DNA of 64,000 nucleotides from Apostichopus japonicus (taxonomy: Eukaryota; Echinodermata; Holothuroidea; Aspidochirotida; Stichopodidae). Position numbers and translations under genes: made by a program. The notes under the pieces are model-generated. The model was not told where the DNA came from. It searched no databases and worked only from the letters and a program-made list of their open reading frames with translations. The DNA lies in the NCBI RefSeq assembly GCF_037975245.1, contig NC_092577.1, positions 31,397,898 to 31,461,897 on the forward strand, in the 5' to 3' direction. Of the stretch, positions 47,954 through 58,525 are shown piece by piece; within the stretch, counting starts at the first letter, position 1, and each line of letters opens with the position of its first letter.

Positions 47954-49092
47954 AACTATAGCTTAACGGGACTTAGACTCCGTCTCGTCTGGAAGAGACT
48001 GGACTGACCTCATAGTGTATTTCTAGTCATGTGATCGATCTGGCGCCAATTTTTAAAACTGCTTAATCTTTACAAATTACATATATAAACAAAGTATCTC
48101 AACTATACAACAATGGCCGCACTTCAAATGAACTTAGGCAAAAGAGTTGCTTCTGTACTACGCAGAGAACGTATATACGTTCCGGGACCGAAATTATTCT
48201 CTCGACAACTACAATGATGTATATACGAGCGATATCGGTTTCACGAGAAGATGGGTTGATGCACTTTAAAACACATGAGCTATAATGAACACTTTCAGAG
48301 TTTTTCTTATGTAGCTCTTAGCAAGAGCTCCGAGAGAGACATCACTAGAAGTGTTAAGTATATAGTACCTTCACATGCCCTTCCTTTGCAGCACCCTAGT
48401 ATAAGTGCTATCTTTCGTGCACCTAAAGAACTGTTTTCCGGAACACATGAGGTGTTTATTTTAATTCTGTCTGCACCTTCAAGAGCCAGGATTGAAAGTC
48501 TGCATTTAAAGTTGTCATTATTTCTTTAAAGGTTTTATGATCTGTAAATATAGGGTTTAGTGGAATCTTCCAAAGTAGATAACACTTTACTGGAAAACGC
48601 TTAATATGTGCAAATTGAACCATCTTTACAAGGTATACTTACTATATAGTCAAACATAGGGACTGTTTTTTAGACTCTTAACCAGTCATTAGTTGAAACC
48701 GCATTTGAGTCAAGAGTTCGTCTGTTAGTAATTTTTCCACAGTAGCATCTGCTGACAGGTCTAACAACATGTGCTACGGCGTTATAACAAACTTCAGTTT
48801 ATACTGATCGACTATATTGTCTCATATTCATAGTACAAACTGATCAAGCCATGGACATTGGATGTCCTAGTGATGCAAACTATAAGAGGACCTCCAAAAG
48901 AGAGGGTCAGATTGATATTTAGCATTTTAGAGACGCCCAGGATGTGGCACTCAAGTGGCACTCAAGTCAAGTATCGGGAGAGATGATTAACAATTGTACT
49001 GAATAGTATTTAAGATATAAACAAAATGAATAAAATCTTCTACTTTTAAAACTTGTCTTTAGTTGATTGGTGGACATAGTTTCCGGTCCTTG
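47954..49092. other. Noncoding; possible remnant of another transposon
   Basis: The hAT element seems to have landed inside older repeat DNA. 'gccagtttcacaaagatcac' lies left at 46864, and a short frame starting MAALQMNLGKRVASVLRRER lies right at 48113-48217. The latter could be the start of a transposon protein but is only 34 codons. Confidence 0.3.
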
Positions 49093-49100
49093 ACACCGGG

Positions 49101-49392
49101 CAGGCGCGTAGCCAAGGGGGGGGGGAGGCGAAGAGGGCAGCCACCCCCCCCTCTTGAGCATATTTAAAAAAAAAATGTTTTTATGATATCGCTAGTATTT
49201 TCAAAAGAGAAAATGCTTAGATGCAACTTACAAGGCCTGGGAAGTGCCATTTCCAGCGATCTGGGAGGCATTTTCATCCAAAATTTTCTTGTACGCTTCG
49301 CGCCAGCCAATGGTGGCGCTACGCTTAGAGAGTTTGCAATGCCGAATCTACAGTTTCGCCCCTCCCTTGGCAAATTCCTGGCTACGCGCCTG
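49101..49392 (+). mobile_element. hAT-type MITE, family C copy 1, 292 bp
   Basis: Ends CAGGCGCGTAGCCAAGG and CTGGCTACGCGCCTG, flanked by ACACCGGG at 49093-49100 and 49393-49400 (exact 8-bp duplication). The interior includes GCTTCGCGCCAGCCAATGG and a G-rich left end. Confidence 0.95.
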
Positions 49393-49618
49393 ACACCGGG
49401 CCAGTTAAGAAGATAATTCGGCCCTCCCCCATCCCCCTCCCCGGTGATACTTTCACCCTTGCCATATGTCGGTTTCTCGTGCTCTCATTTGAGCACGAGG
49501 AAACGTGATGGGATATTATTAATATTGTCTTAATGACGTTAGCGAAAATGCTAAATCATCTTTATACCTAGGTAATTTGAATTCCTGCTCGAGACACGCC
49601 TGTATCTGTTAAGCTCAT

Positions 49619-49910
49619 CAGGCGCGTTGCCAGGAATTTGCCAAGGGAGGGGCGAAACTGTAGATTCGGCATTGCAAACTATCTAAGCGTAGCGCCACCA
49701 TATGTTGGCGCGAAGCGTACAAGAAAATTTTGGATGAAAATGCCTCCTAGATCGCTGGAAATGGCACTTCCCAGGTCTTGTTAGTTGCATCTTAGCATTT
49801 TCTCTTTTGAAAATACTAGCGATGTCATAAAAACACTTAATTTTTTTTTTTAAATATGCTCAAGGGGGGGGCGGCTGCCCCCTTCGCCCCCCCCCTTGGC
49901 TACGCGCCTG
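49619..49910 (-). mobile_element. hAT-type MITE, family C copy 2, inverted, 292 bp
   Basis: Reverse complement of 49101-49392 with the same length and few differences. It is flanked by AAGCTCAT at 49611-49618 and 49911-49918. Its own target duplication shows that it inserted independently of copy 1, 226 bp away. Confidence 0.95.
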
Positions 49911-49950
49911 AAGCTCATCGTACAACTGTGTAAACAAAAGTAAGTGGGCC

Positions 49951-49982
49951 TGACGTTTCGATCCTAGCAGGATTGACTTCAG
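49951..49982 (-). ncRNA. Degenerate hammerhead-like motif
   Basis: On the minus strand CTGAAGTCA, a perfect stem ATCCT-GCT-AGGAT, then CGAAACGTCA. The GAAAC-GTC end and the stem II position fit a hammerhead. The catalytic box CTGANGA is altered, so it is probably inactive or only hammerhead-derived. Confidence 0.35.
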
Positions 49983-49989
49983 AGGTTGA

Positions 49990-51107
49990 ATGACACTATA
50001 GTGATATGTTAGATATTGAATGTTTACAGGAAATATGTTGAAATAAACTTCTTCGTTTTGTTTTTTTTGTTTTATGTGATGAGGTGTGAATGCAGTTATA
50101 ATACGGAAGCATAGTGCATGTCTATGCACGTGCGCAAAACACTATTGGCACCATAAATGAATTAATCTTGAAACTAGCCGTCTCATTGTCCAAGTGCGCA
50201 TGCGCCTGATGTGTATGACTGTTCCATGCATGCAGGTCATGTCACATTAGCGAGCGAAAACACGTATCACATTTCCATGTTAATGTGTCGAATATAGCAT
50301 GGAGCTATAACAACTCCATGCATATAGGTTATCTATCAAATCAATGAAACAGACTATGCTCTCACCTTTTCTTATACTTCAGAACTCTGAAAAATTAGAT
50401 TTCAAAACAACACAACGATGACGTCATATTATAAACACAAGTGCCAAGCACAGGCATGTACCGGATGCGCGACGATCATACCGTCACACATACACGCACA
50501 TTTACACACACAAAAAAAAACATTAGTTCTATAAATAACTGTGCAAGCCACATTCCGTGCATGTAGATGACATTTTTGCCAGTCATTATATTTGTTTGTC
50601 ACTACTTGCTGACGATTAAGGAAGAGGAAATGTTCACAGTATTGATTAAATGTCTTTCTTGTTTTTAGCACAAAAGATAAGAACTAAGTAAGCAGTTTTC
50701 ATGTGATATAAATTACTTGTTAATAAGTCTATGCTAAGGTTGTCTGTTCATTTGCGAACTTAAAACTTCCAACCTTCCACCTAGTATTATCTATAAAGAT
50801 TCCCATTTAGGAAGAGACTAGTGGAAACTTCATTGACTTTTACGGAAGAGGAAATGGTCAACTTACTTGATAAAATGTCTTTTCAAGTTTTTCGCGAAAG
50901 ATGTTAAACTAGTATTGGTATGCAGTTTTCCTATGCGAAAAGAATGACGTTTATATTAATATACTAAGTAAAAACATACTAACTAATACTTACAACATTT
51001 GAACAATTATTGACTAAAGATTCCCCAAGTCAGGGAGATATACTCGTGTTACTCACTTGACGTACACCGTCGTGATGATCATACGGTTATGGCCAGGGGG
51101 TAGGAGC
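49990..51107. other. Noncoding, nothing recognised
   Basis: Chance ORFs only. A perfect TGACGTCA lies at 50419-50426. Repeats of 'ggaagaggaaatg' at 50621 and 50844, with similar surroundings, suggest a small local duplication. Confidence 0.4.
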
Positions 51108-51500
51108 CGGGGGGGGGGGGGGGCACTGGGGGCACGTGCCCCCTTTTTTTCCAAAATAGCAAATGTGCCCTACTGGCAAATAAAATGTGCCCCTTTGATG
51201 AAGAACTGTCGTTTGGATATCTAAAGCCTTTGTTAATTTTAATATTTCATTTTAATTATTTATTTTAAGTCTGTACATGCTATTTTTAAGTGGCATCCCA
51301 TATCTTTTGGTATAGCACGGTTAACAATAAACAATCTCAATAAAGTATTGATAGCATGCATATACTAACACATCATATATATTTGAGTGATATGGCCGGT
51401 GTTTATCGGTTTATAACATAACGAGTTATGTTTTTGGAATGAGAAAATGCCCCTCTGATGTTGTGCCAACCCCCACACTTTTTTGTCAGTCTTTTGTTCA
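51108..51500. mobile_element. Possible MITE remnant
   Basis: A long G tract, then GGGGGCACGTGCCCCC (palindrome) and several 'tgtgccc' or 'tgcccct' repeats up to ~51470. The style resembles the ends of GC-rich MITEs, but I cannot find matching termini or a target duplication. Confidence 0.3.
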
Positions 51501-51654
51501 TCCTTATAATGTTTGTATTTTGCCTTTGAAAGGGATACAGTCTATCAAAACAGTTCGACATATTGTTGCGTATACGAAATAAATTTGCCACATGTTTGCC
51601 CAGGTTTGCCCGGCTTATTATGCAAGACATGTATGGATGTTAAATTAGATTCAG

Positions 51655-51772
51655 TGTAGTTCAGTTCCGTTCAGTCCAGTTCAGTTCAGTTCAGTCCAGT
51701 TCAGTTCCGTTCCACTCAGTCCAGTTCCGTTCTGTTCCTTTTCGTTCCGTTCCGTTCTGTTCCGTCCCGTAC
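51655..51772. repeat. Pentanucleotide array (CAGTT/CCGTT)
   Basis: About 23 units of 5 bp: mainly TTCAG or TTCAGTCCAG in the left half, switching to TTCCG/TTCTG in the right half. It is a diverged simple array. Confidence 0.9.
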
Positions 51773-51906
51773 AATGTCTCATTCGGTGGAAACCTCCGAG
51801 GGCCGCAGTAAAAACTGCTTGTTGAAGTTTGAGCATCAGTGACCATTATTGTACTTTCTAGCACATTTGATATTTACGATATTTATTGATACAATATATA
51901 CATACA

Positions 51907-51908
<2 letters not shown>

Positions 51909-51962
<54 letters not shown>
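51909..51962. repeat. (AT)n microsatellite
   Basis: Near-pure AT run preceded by 'acaatatatacat' units. Confidence 0.95.
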
Positions 51963-51965
<3 letters not shown>

Positions 51966-52006
51966 TATATACGAGGAGAATGGAAGCTCGCGACCGGATA
52001 AGAGGT

Positions 52007-52361
52007 GATGACAATACGGGCTTGTCAAGGGCAATTGAATGCAAAATAGGTTTGCTTCGAGGTTGGTTTCATCTCCTGTTTACTTGTGCAGGGAAAGCCC
52101 CTGTTAGTGTTACGCACCATGGCGTGGGCGTAGAGTGTGAGTGAATTCTTTTTATTAGTTTTATTATTTTTTGGATGACAATACGGTCTTATCACGGGCA
52201 AGAATACCAGATATATTGTTTCGAGGTTGGTTTCATCTCCTGTTTACTCTGAAAAACGTCTTGAATTAAACTTGTGCAGGGAAAGCCCCTGTTATATGCA
52301 CCATGGCGTGGGGGCGTAGAGTGTGAGTATTATTATTATTTATTTTTATTATTATTTTTTG
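52007..52361. repeat. Tandem duplication, two ~170-190 bp units
   Basis: Copy 1 (52007-52173) and copy 2 (52174-52361) abut exactly. Both start GATGACAATACGG, contain 'cgaggttggtttcatctcct' and 'tgcagggaaagcccctgtta', then 'caccatggcgtggg', and end in a T/ATT-rich tail. Copy 2 has a 20-bp internal insertion. The tailed structure suggests a dimeric short retroposon. Confidence 0.88.
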
Positions 52362-53615
52362 TGCGAGTATACAACCCGTCGCATTACACAACAACACGTA
52401 TTTACATGTGGGCAAAGGTCGATCCACTATCAAACTGCGCGTGTGTTTGTAGGGGGAGGGAGAAGGGGAAAGACGGGGGGGTGGGAGTAGCAGAAAACCG
52501 GTGCGATGTGGGACTTAACAATGCAGACGAAATTTCGACTATTTTGTCGGAATTTCCAATCTTCATTATGTACCATTATTTTATGTAAAATGGGCGCTAA
52601 TGAAGCTTTTCACAAGTCTGGGTCACGGGCCATGCCCGCTGCTCCACCGCTCCTTGTTGCATTGCTAATAAACATCAAATCTCCTCTTTTCCTTGTATTC
52701 TTAAAAGTGCTATACTTTTCTTGGGATGTCTTCGCAGAAAACGAGATGAACGGTAAAAATGTGTTTTGCATGCCATCGGTCTATATACACAGGATACAAA
52801 ATCTATTTACAAAATATAATTATATATGTAAATTGTGCGGTACGAAATAGTGTCAAATATAGTGTTATTCAGAATTGTGACAAATTTTGCATCTGTATGC
52901 TTCTGTATGTTTCTGTATTTGATATAGGCCTATGTGATATGTTTGTATACCTTCTATGTTTTGTGCACCGTTTCATGATGTAAGATACTGTCTTTGGTTT
53001 CTCTTCATTCTCTTTGAATACATTACACAGAACACATTATACAGTGGCATGCAAGTGCTTTCAAAAGTGTGTATGGGGGGGGGCAGGGGGTGGGAGTATG
53101 GGTGTGCATGGGGTGTGCATGTGTGTATGGTGGGGGAAGCAGGGGGTGCTAAAATATCCTTGACTGATGTAGGTAGTGGCTGAACCTATACTAAAATGAC
53201 CAGAGGCGAATGAAGGATTGTTTATAAAAGGAGCATGTGGCCCTGGGTCGCAGTAGGGTCTGTGTGTCTGAGACCTGAGGGTCAAATCAGAGTGCATTCT
53301 AATGCATTTAGACTATAAATTAGGTCTATAACTAGCTTTTTATGCAATATTGTGCTATAATCTTGATTCTTCTTTGTTCGTGGTGGTTAGAAATGGGTTG
53401 TACACCCCTTGCAACGTTCTCTCCTCCTCGGGCTGGAAGTAAAAATCCCCCACTTAACCAGTTACCCCTGATTGGCCATGCAAGGTTAATTGATGCGGCT
53501 ATGACGCCCTAGCTTGTAATCACGGTAGCTCAAGAAGAAAATATATGATTGATATCATACTCAGTATATGTATTGGTCATGGTCGGTAGATGATCCTATT
53601 GGTTTCGGTAGGGAT
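52362..53615. other. Noncoding, G-rich simple patches
   Basis: G/T-rich stretch at 53072-53150. No gene recognised. Confidence 0.4.
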
Positions 53616-53619
53616 TCTC

Positions 53620-54320
53620 TTGCATATTAATGAGTAGGCGGGGCTTAACGTAAAATTCTGGAAATTTTAATATCTCTTCAACCGTATGTCCGATTTAGTT
53701 CATTCTGGGTATGGTGATGTAACTACATATTAAGTACCTGTTCTTTGCAACAACAATTTTAATATCATTAATATTCATGAGTGGGTGGGGCTTGACGGGA
53801 AATTGTCAAAACAGCTTGTAAACATGATATCTCAACCACCACCAAGTTGAATCAATGTCATACTTAGTAGGTAGATGTACTGTGATGAGTAAATTGTTTT
53901 TCGGTTTCCATGTCATGAATGTTAATGAATGGGCATGGCTTAACGTATATATAATTTGGTTCATGCTGTTATGGTGATGTTGGTACAAAATAAGCACAAT
54001 TTCATGACATTTCCATCTTTATGTCATTAATATTCATCCAATTGCAAGAAAATGGCTTTTAAACACCAAATGTGCTATGATTTTCATCATTGACATATTA
54101 GGTTTGTCACACTACATTCATACAACCAACCATGTTGTTTTTTGTGTGCGTATCATGAATATTAATGAATGAACATAAAATTCTTCCTCTGACATCTCTG
54201 AAATATGTCTAAATAGCTTTATACATATATGTTCTTAGATAATACAATGTAAATACAGTATAGAGATACAGTACATGCTTATGAGATCATATAATTTGAC
54301 CTCATTAATATTCATGTATG
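53620..54320. repeat. Degenerate ~145-bp repeats around CATTAATATTCATGA
   Basis: The palindromic core (TCATTAATATTCATGA or its complement) recurs at about 53624, 53765, 53910, 54022, 54154 and 54301. The first three carry 'gggcggggcttaacg'-like follow-ons. Units are heavily diverged, with some deletions. Confidence 0.65.
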
Positions 54321-55000
54321 TATCTGTTTTAATACGATGTAGACTTTGTCAACATGATCACTGATTCCTGATACCTTCCTTTATATGTTGCCGCATTTAG
54401 TCAATGGATAATGCCTCTTCATTTTTTGGTGTGTACAATTTCATGAATATGAACATGGCTTTTTATGTTTTATTTTATTTATTATTATTAACATTGCTTA
54501 CAACACTATGGATCATGTTTGATCATGCGGAACCACTAAACGTTTTTTTTTCGTTTTCTGGTTTGACTTCTATTGATTATAATTTACTTACGTCTATCCT
54601 TCCACAAGTCTGCTGATCTGACACTGAAATAAGCGTTGGGAATGATGAAGACCGCAAAGCTTCACCCCCTAGGCCCCCATGAAGGGCCTTAGGGAGGACC
54701 CCTGTTACCCCATGTCAGCGTGATATTGCGCTCCGCAGTCTTCATTGGTGGCCTCTGGCACCAGTTTGCATTACCCGCATTCTGTGCCCATCTCCCCCAA
54801 CGCCCCCCTCCCTCCCCTTAATGTCGTTCCCATTTTGTCAGGCTGTCCACCACTCAACTTCCAAATGTCTGGCGACTCCAACTGCATTAACATCTAACTC
54901 CTCCCCCCCCCCCCCCTCCTATCCCTCCTACTCGCCAACCTCTTTCAACCCGCCCCTAATTTTCGCCGAGCATCCATTTATTGATATTTTCTCTCTGCAG

Positions 55001-55087
55001 CCCATCGAGGGAACCTCCAAAGTCTGACAAACGTGATCTGTCAGATATGTCTGAAGATGCCAAGAAGCTGTGGGAGAAAAATGAGAT
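55001..55087 (+). CDS. Candidate internal exon of an unidentified gene
   Basis: A strong acceptor (TTGATATTTTCTCTCTGCAG, ending 55000) and a consensus donor (GAT|GTAAGT at 55088) bound 87 bases. In the frame left open by a phase-2 entry they read PSREPPKSDKRDLSDMSEDA then KKLWEKNE, a charged, coding-like peptide that leaves in phase 2. The other two frames are poorer: one has a stop and the other has odd composition. Both upstream ATG exons (41094, 44735) exit in phase 2, so either can join it. No later exon could be placed, so the gene would continue beyond the window or in missed exons. Confidence 0.45.
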
Positions 55088-55204
55088 GTAAGTACCTTTA
55101 TAATTTTATCATCATCTTATAGTTTTTATCGTTAAAATAAAGTGACATAAATTATTATCAAAATGTGTAATTGGAATAGGGAAACTCAACAAGGATTCAA
55201 ATGG

Positions 55205-55345
55205 AATATTAGTTATGCCCCTGCCCAATGGCGTAGCAACGGGGGTGTCCCCCCCCCCCGTGGATACCCCCATATATTTGTCTGTTAATCCCCCGCTACC
55301 ACAAAAAAAAAACAGATTTTTTTTTTTTTTTTTTTTTTTTGTCTG
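55205..55345. mobile_element. MITE end fragment plus poly-T
   Basis: 'aatggcgtagcaacgggggt' followed by a C tract resembles the GGCGTAGC-type ends of the other MITEs. No opposite end is found before the poly-A/poly-T run at 55302-55340. Confidence 0.35.
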
Positions 55346-55428
55346 TTGTGGTTTTGTTTGTACTCAAACCGACAAATGAAAAACACCGAAAAAAAATTAA
55401 TGTAAGATTCAACCTCAATGGTCTATAC

Positions 55429-55753
55429 CAGGGTTTCCCTAACTTTATCCCCCACGAACCCCCTGTGGATGTCAGAGTTGTCCACGAACCCCAAACTTTT
55501 CGAGACAAGATCTGAGTCATTATTATACTATAATAAGCATAAGAGTGCTTCGTAAAAGATCAAGTTGATAGTGTAATATTGTGGAGTTTGTCGATAGGTA
55601 CGAATTTTGTACATTACTAAATTATTTGATATTTTCAGATTTTAGTTCAACAAAACGTACTCTAGTTTTGACCTTCAGAAACGTCTCACGAACCCCCTGG
55701 GATGGAGTCACGCACCCCCTGGGGGTTGATGCACCCCAGTTAGGGAACCTCTG
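55429..55753. mobile_element. hAT-type MITE with near-perfect 8-bp TSD
   Basis: Ends CAGGGTTTCCCTAACTTT and CAGTTAGGGAACCTCTG are inverted repeats. Flanks GTCTATAC (55421-55428) and ATCTATAC (55754-55761) match at 7 of 8 bases. The interior repeats 'cacgaaccccctg'. No coding capacity. Confidence 0.9.
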
Positions 55754-55761
55754 ATCTATAC

Positions 55762-56955
55762 CATTAAACAGAACTGATTTAATCACAAAATCAATTGGAA
55801 CTGTGAAATGTCACAATCAAAACGGTAATCAGGCTGCAGATAGCACACTCTAACAAGATAATTCGTATAGCCTAATCTACGTCTGGCGACGAGAGACTTT
55901 TACGAGGCCTAAACGAGTTCAAGTAGAACATTGATTCGCATGCGTACGAGTAGCCTACAAGGTTTCTAAGTACAAGTATTGCTGGCTATATATGAGTACC
56001 TAATATTGTACCCAATGTACTATAAGCCTTCTAGATTTCCAGAATCGTCCCAAGTTCCGAATACTATGCCTATATAGTAAAAAACCCATGAGGACAAATA
56101 CAAGCATAGGCTATTATGTTATAGAATACCAGTATAGCCTATCTATCCTACCAGTCAGGATTTACTATCACGTCTGGCTGATGACCTCAACAATATAAAG
56201 GGGTCATAATTTCATCCATTGCGAATGTAACCTAACTCGATAAAGTTGAGCAAATCACGACAAATACTATTTTACAGACTTCTTTCAAATTGTATTCATT
56301 TCCCAGGGTTATGTATAGTCCCTGGCTTTCGTGCGTTTCTTACACCGCTTGTGGTGAGCTCTGTGCATAAGACCATGGAGCTATTACCGGCTCCATGATA
56401 AGACGTACGTATATACTCAACCTGACTATATAATAGACTAGACGAAAAACATTCCTTGCCAGGTATTCTTTGGGTCTACATGGTCCTATTTCTATTTATT
56501 TTCATATTAAAATGTAAGATTGACCTCTTTAGTACTTCTTTGAACTGTAAAATTCCCACAACAATAAGTTGCAGTTCTGACACTTAACCTAACTCGGTAT
56601 AAATTCTGTTCTCTCTGAAATATCAGCCAAGTTCTGCAGTTAAAATTGTTTCGCACGTTTGTGTGCAATAAAGACCTCTCGGTGTCTAGACCATGCACTA
56701 TGTTCTGTATCTACGTATAGTAAACTATTACAATATGTTTCTTTACTGTTTACGTGTTATAATTTGAGAGCCAAAACATTGAAAGTGGAGACATTACCGG
56801 AAATCAGAACATATTGACTACTATTAATTTTAACCCTTGTTTTGACCCCATAGTACATTTGGAAATCGGGCTATAAATAGCATAGTTGTATGAGCAACCG
56901 ATACTGTCCCCGATTTTCAATATGGTCAGAGTACGAGCGGTAGTACAAATCCATG
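55762..56955. other. Noncoding, nothing recognised
   Basis: Short chance ORFs. Isolated 'gagtac' and 'gtacaagtat' pieces near 55945-55990 resemble units of the minisatellite at 56960. Confidence 0.4.
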
Positions 56956-56959
56956 AAAG

Positions 56960-58525
56960 CGAGTACAAAGTATAGTGGTGACTAAATATGAAAAAGAGTA
57001 CAAGTATATAGGTAACTATATGCGAAAACGTGTACACTTATAGAGGTAACTATATGTGAAAACGAGTACAGTTGTAGAGGTAACTATATGTGAAAACGAG
57101 TACAAGTATAGAGGTAACTATATGTGAACACGAGTTCAAGTATAGAGGTAACTATATGTGAACACGAGTACAAGTATAGAGGTAACTATATATGAAAACG
57201 AGTACATTTATAGAGGTAACTATATAACGAGTTCAAGTATAGAGGTAACTATATGTGTAAACGAGTACAACTTTATAGAGGTAACTATATGTGAAAACGA
57301 GTACAGTTATAGAGGTAAGTATATGTGAAAACGAGTACAAGTATAGAGGTAACTATATGTGAAAACGAGTTCAAGTATAGAGGTAACTATATGTGAAAAC
57401 GAGTACAAGTAAAGAGGTAACTATATGTGAAAACGAGTACAGTTATAGAGGTAACTATATGTGAAAACGAGTACAAGTATAGAGGTAACTATATGTGAAA
57501 ACGAGTACAAGTATAGAGGTAACTATATGTGAACACGAGTTCAAGTATAGAGGTAACTATATGTGAAAACGAGTACAGTTATAGAGGTAACTATATGTGA
57601 AAACGAGTACAAGTATAGAGGTAACTATATGTGAAAACGAGTACAAGTATAGAGGTAACTATATGTGAACACGAGTTCAAGTATAGAGGTAACTATATGT
57701 GAAAACGAGTACAGTTATAGAGGTAACTATATGTGAAAACGAGTACAAGTATAGAGGTAACTATATGTGAAAACGAGTACAGTTATAGAGGTAACTATAT
57801 GTGAAAACGAGTACAAGTATAGAGGTAACTATATGTGAAAACGAGTACAAGTATAGAGGTAACTATATGTGAAAACGAGTACAGTTATAGAGGTACTAAC
57901 TATATGTGAAAACGAGTACAAGTATAGAGGTAACTATATGTGAAAACGAGTACAAGTATAGAGGTAACTATATGTGAACACGAGTTCAAGTATAGAGGTA
58001 ACTATATGCGAACACGAGTACAAGTATAGAGGTAACTATATATGAAAACGAGTACAGTTATAGAGGTAACTATATAACGAGTTCAAGTATAGAGGTAACT
58101 ATATGTGTAAACGAGTACAACTTTATAGAGGTAACTATATGTGAAAACGAGTACAGTTATAGAGGTAAGTATATGTGAAAACGAGTACAAGTATAGAGGT
58201 AACTATATGTGAAAACGAGTTCAAGTATAGAGGTAACTATATGTGAAAACGAGTACAAGTAAAGAGGTAACTATATGTGAAACGTGTATAAGTATAGAGG
58301 TAACTATATGTGAAACGAGTACAAGTGTAGAGGTAACTATATATGAAAACGAGTACAAGTATACAGGTAACTATATGTGAAAACGAGTACAAGTATAGAG
58401 GTAACTATATGTGAAAACGAGTACAAGTATAGAGGTAACTATATGTGAACACGAGTACAAGTATGTGGGGAGTAACGAGGTAACTATATGTGAAAACGAG
58501 TACACGTATAAAGGTTACTATATAT
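56960..58525. repeat. 34-bp minisatellite, ~46 copies, with higher-order repeats
   Basis: The unit is GAGGTAACTATATGTGAAAA followed by CGAGTACAAGTATA. Variants are ACAGTTATA (33 bp), CACGAGTTC and a deleted 'tatataacga' form. Units abut without unique spacers. A block at ~57119-57430 recurs at 57969-58280 with a constant 850-bp offset, including the rare variants. The central part repeats a 4-unit (135-bp) pattern. Confidence 0.97.

Noticed and set aside
49101-49910. Single large foldback transposon
   Set aside because: Each half has its own terminal inverted repeats and its own 8-bp target duplication, so these are two separate insertions.
56960-58525. CRISPR-like regular direct repeats (34 bp)
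   Set aside because: Units abut directly with no unique spacers, and variants and higher-order duplications are those of a minisatellite in eukaryotic DNA.
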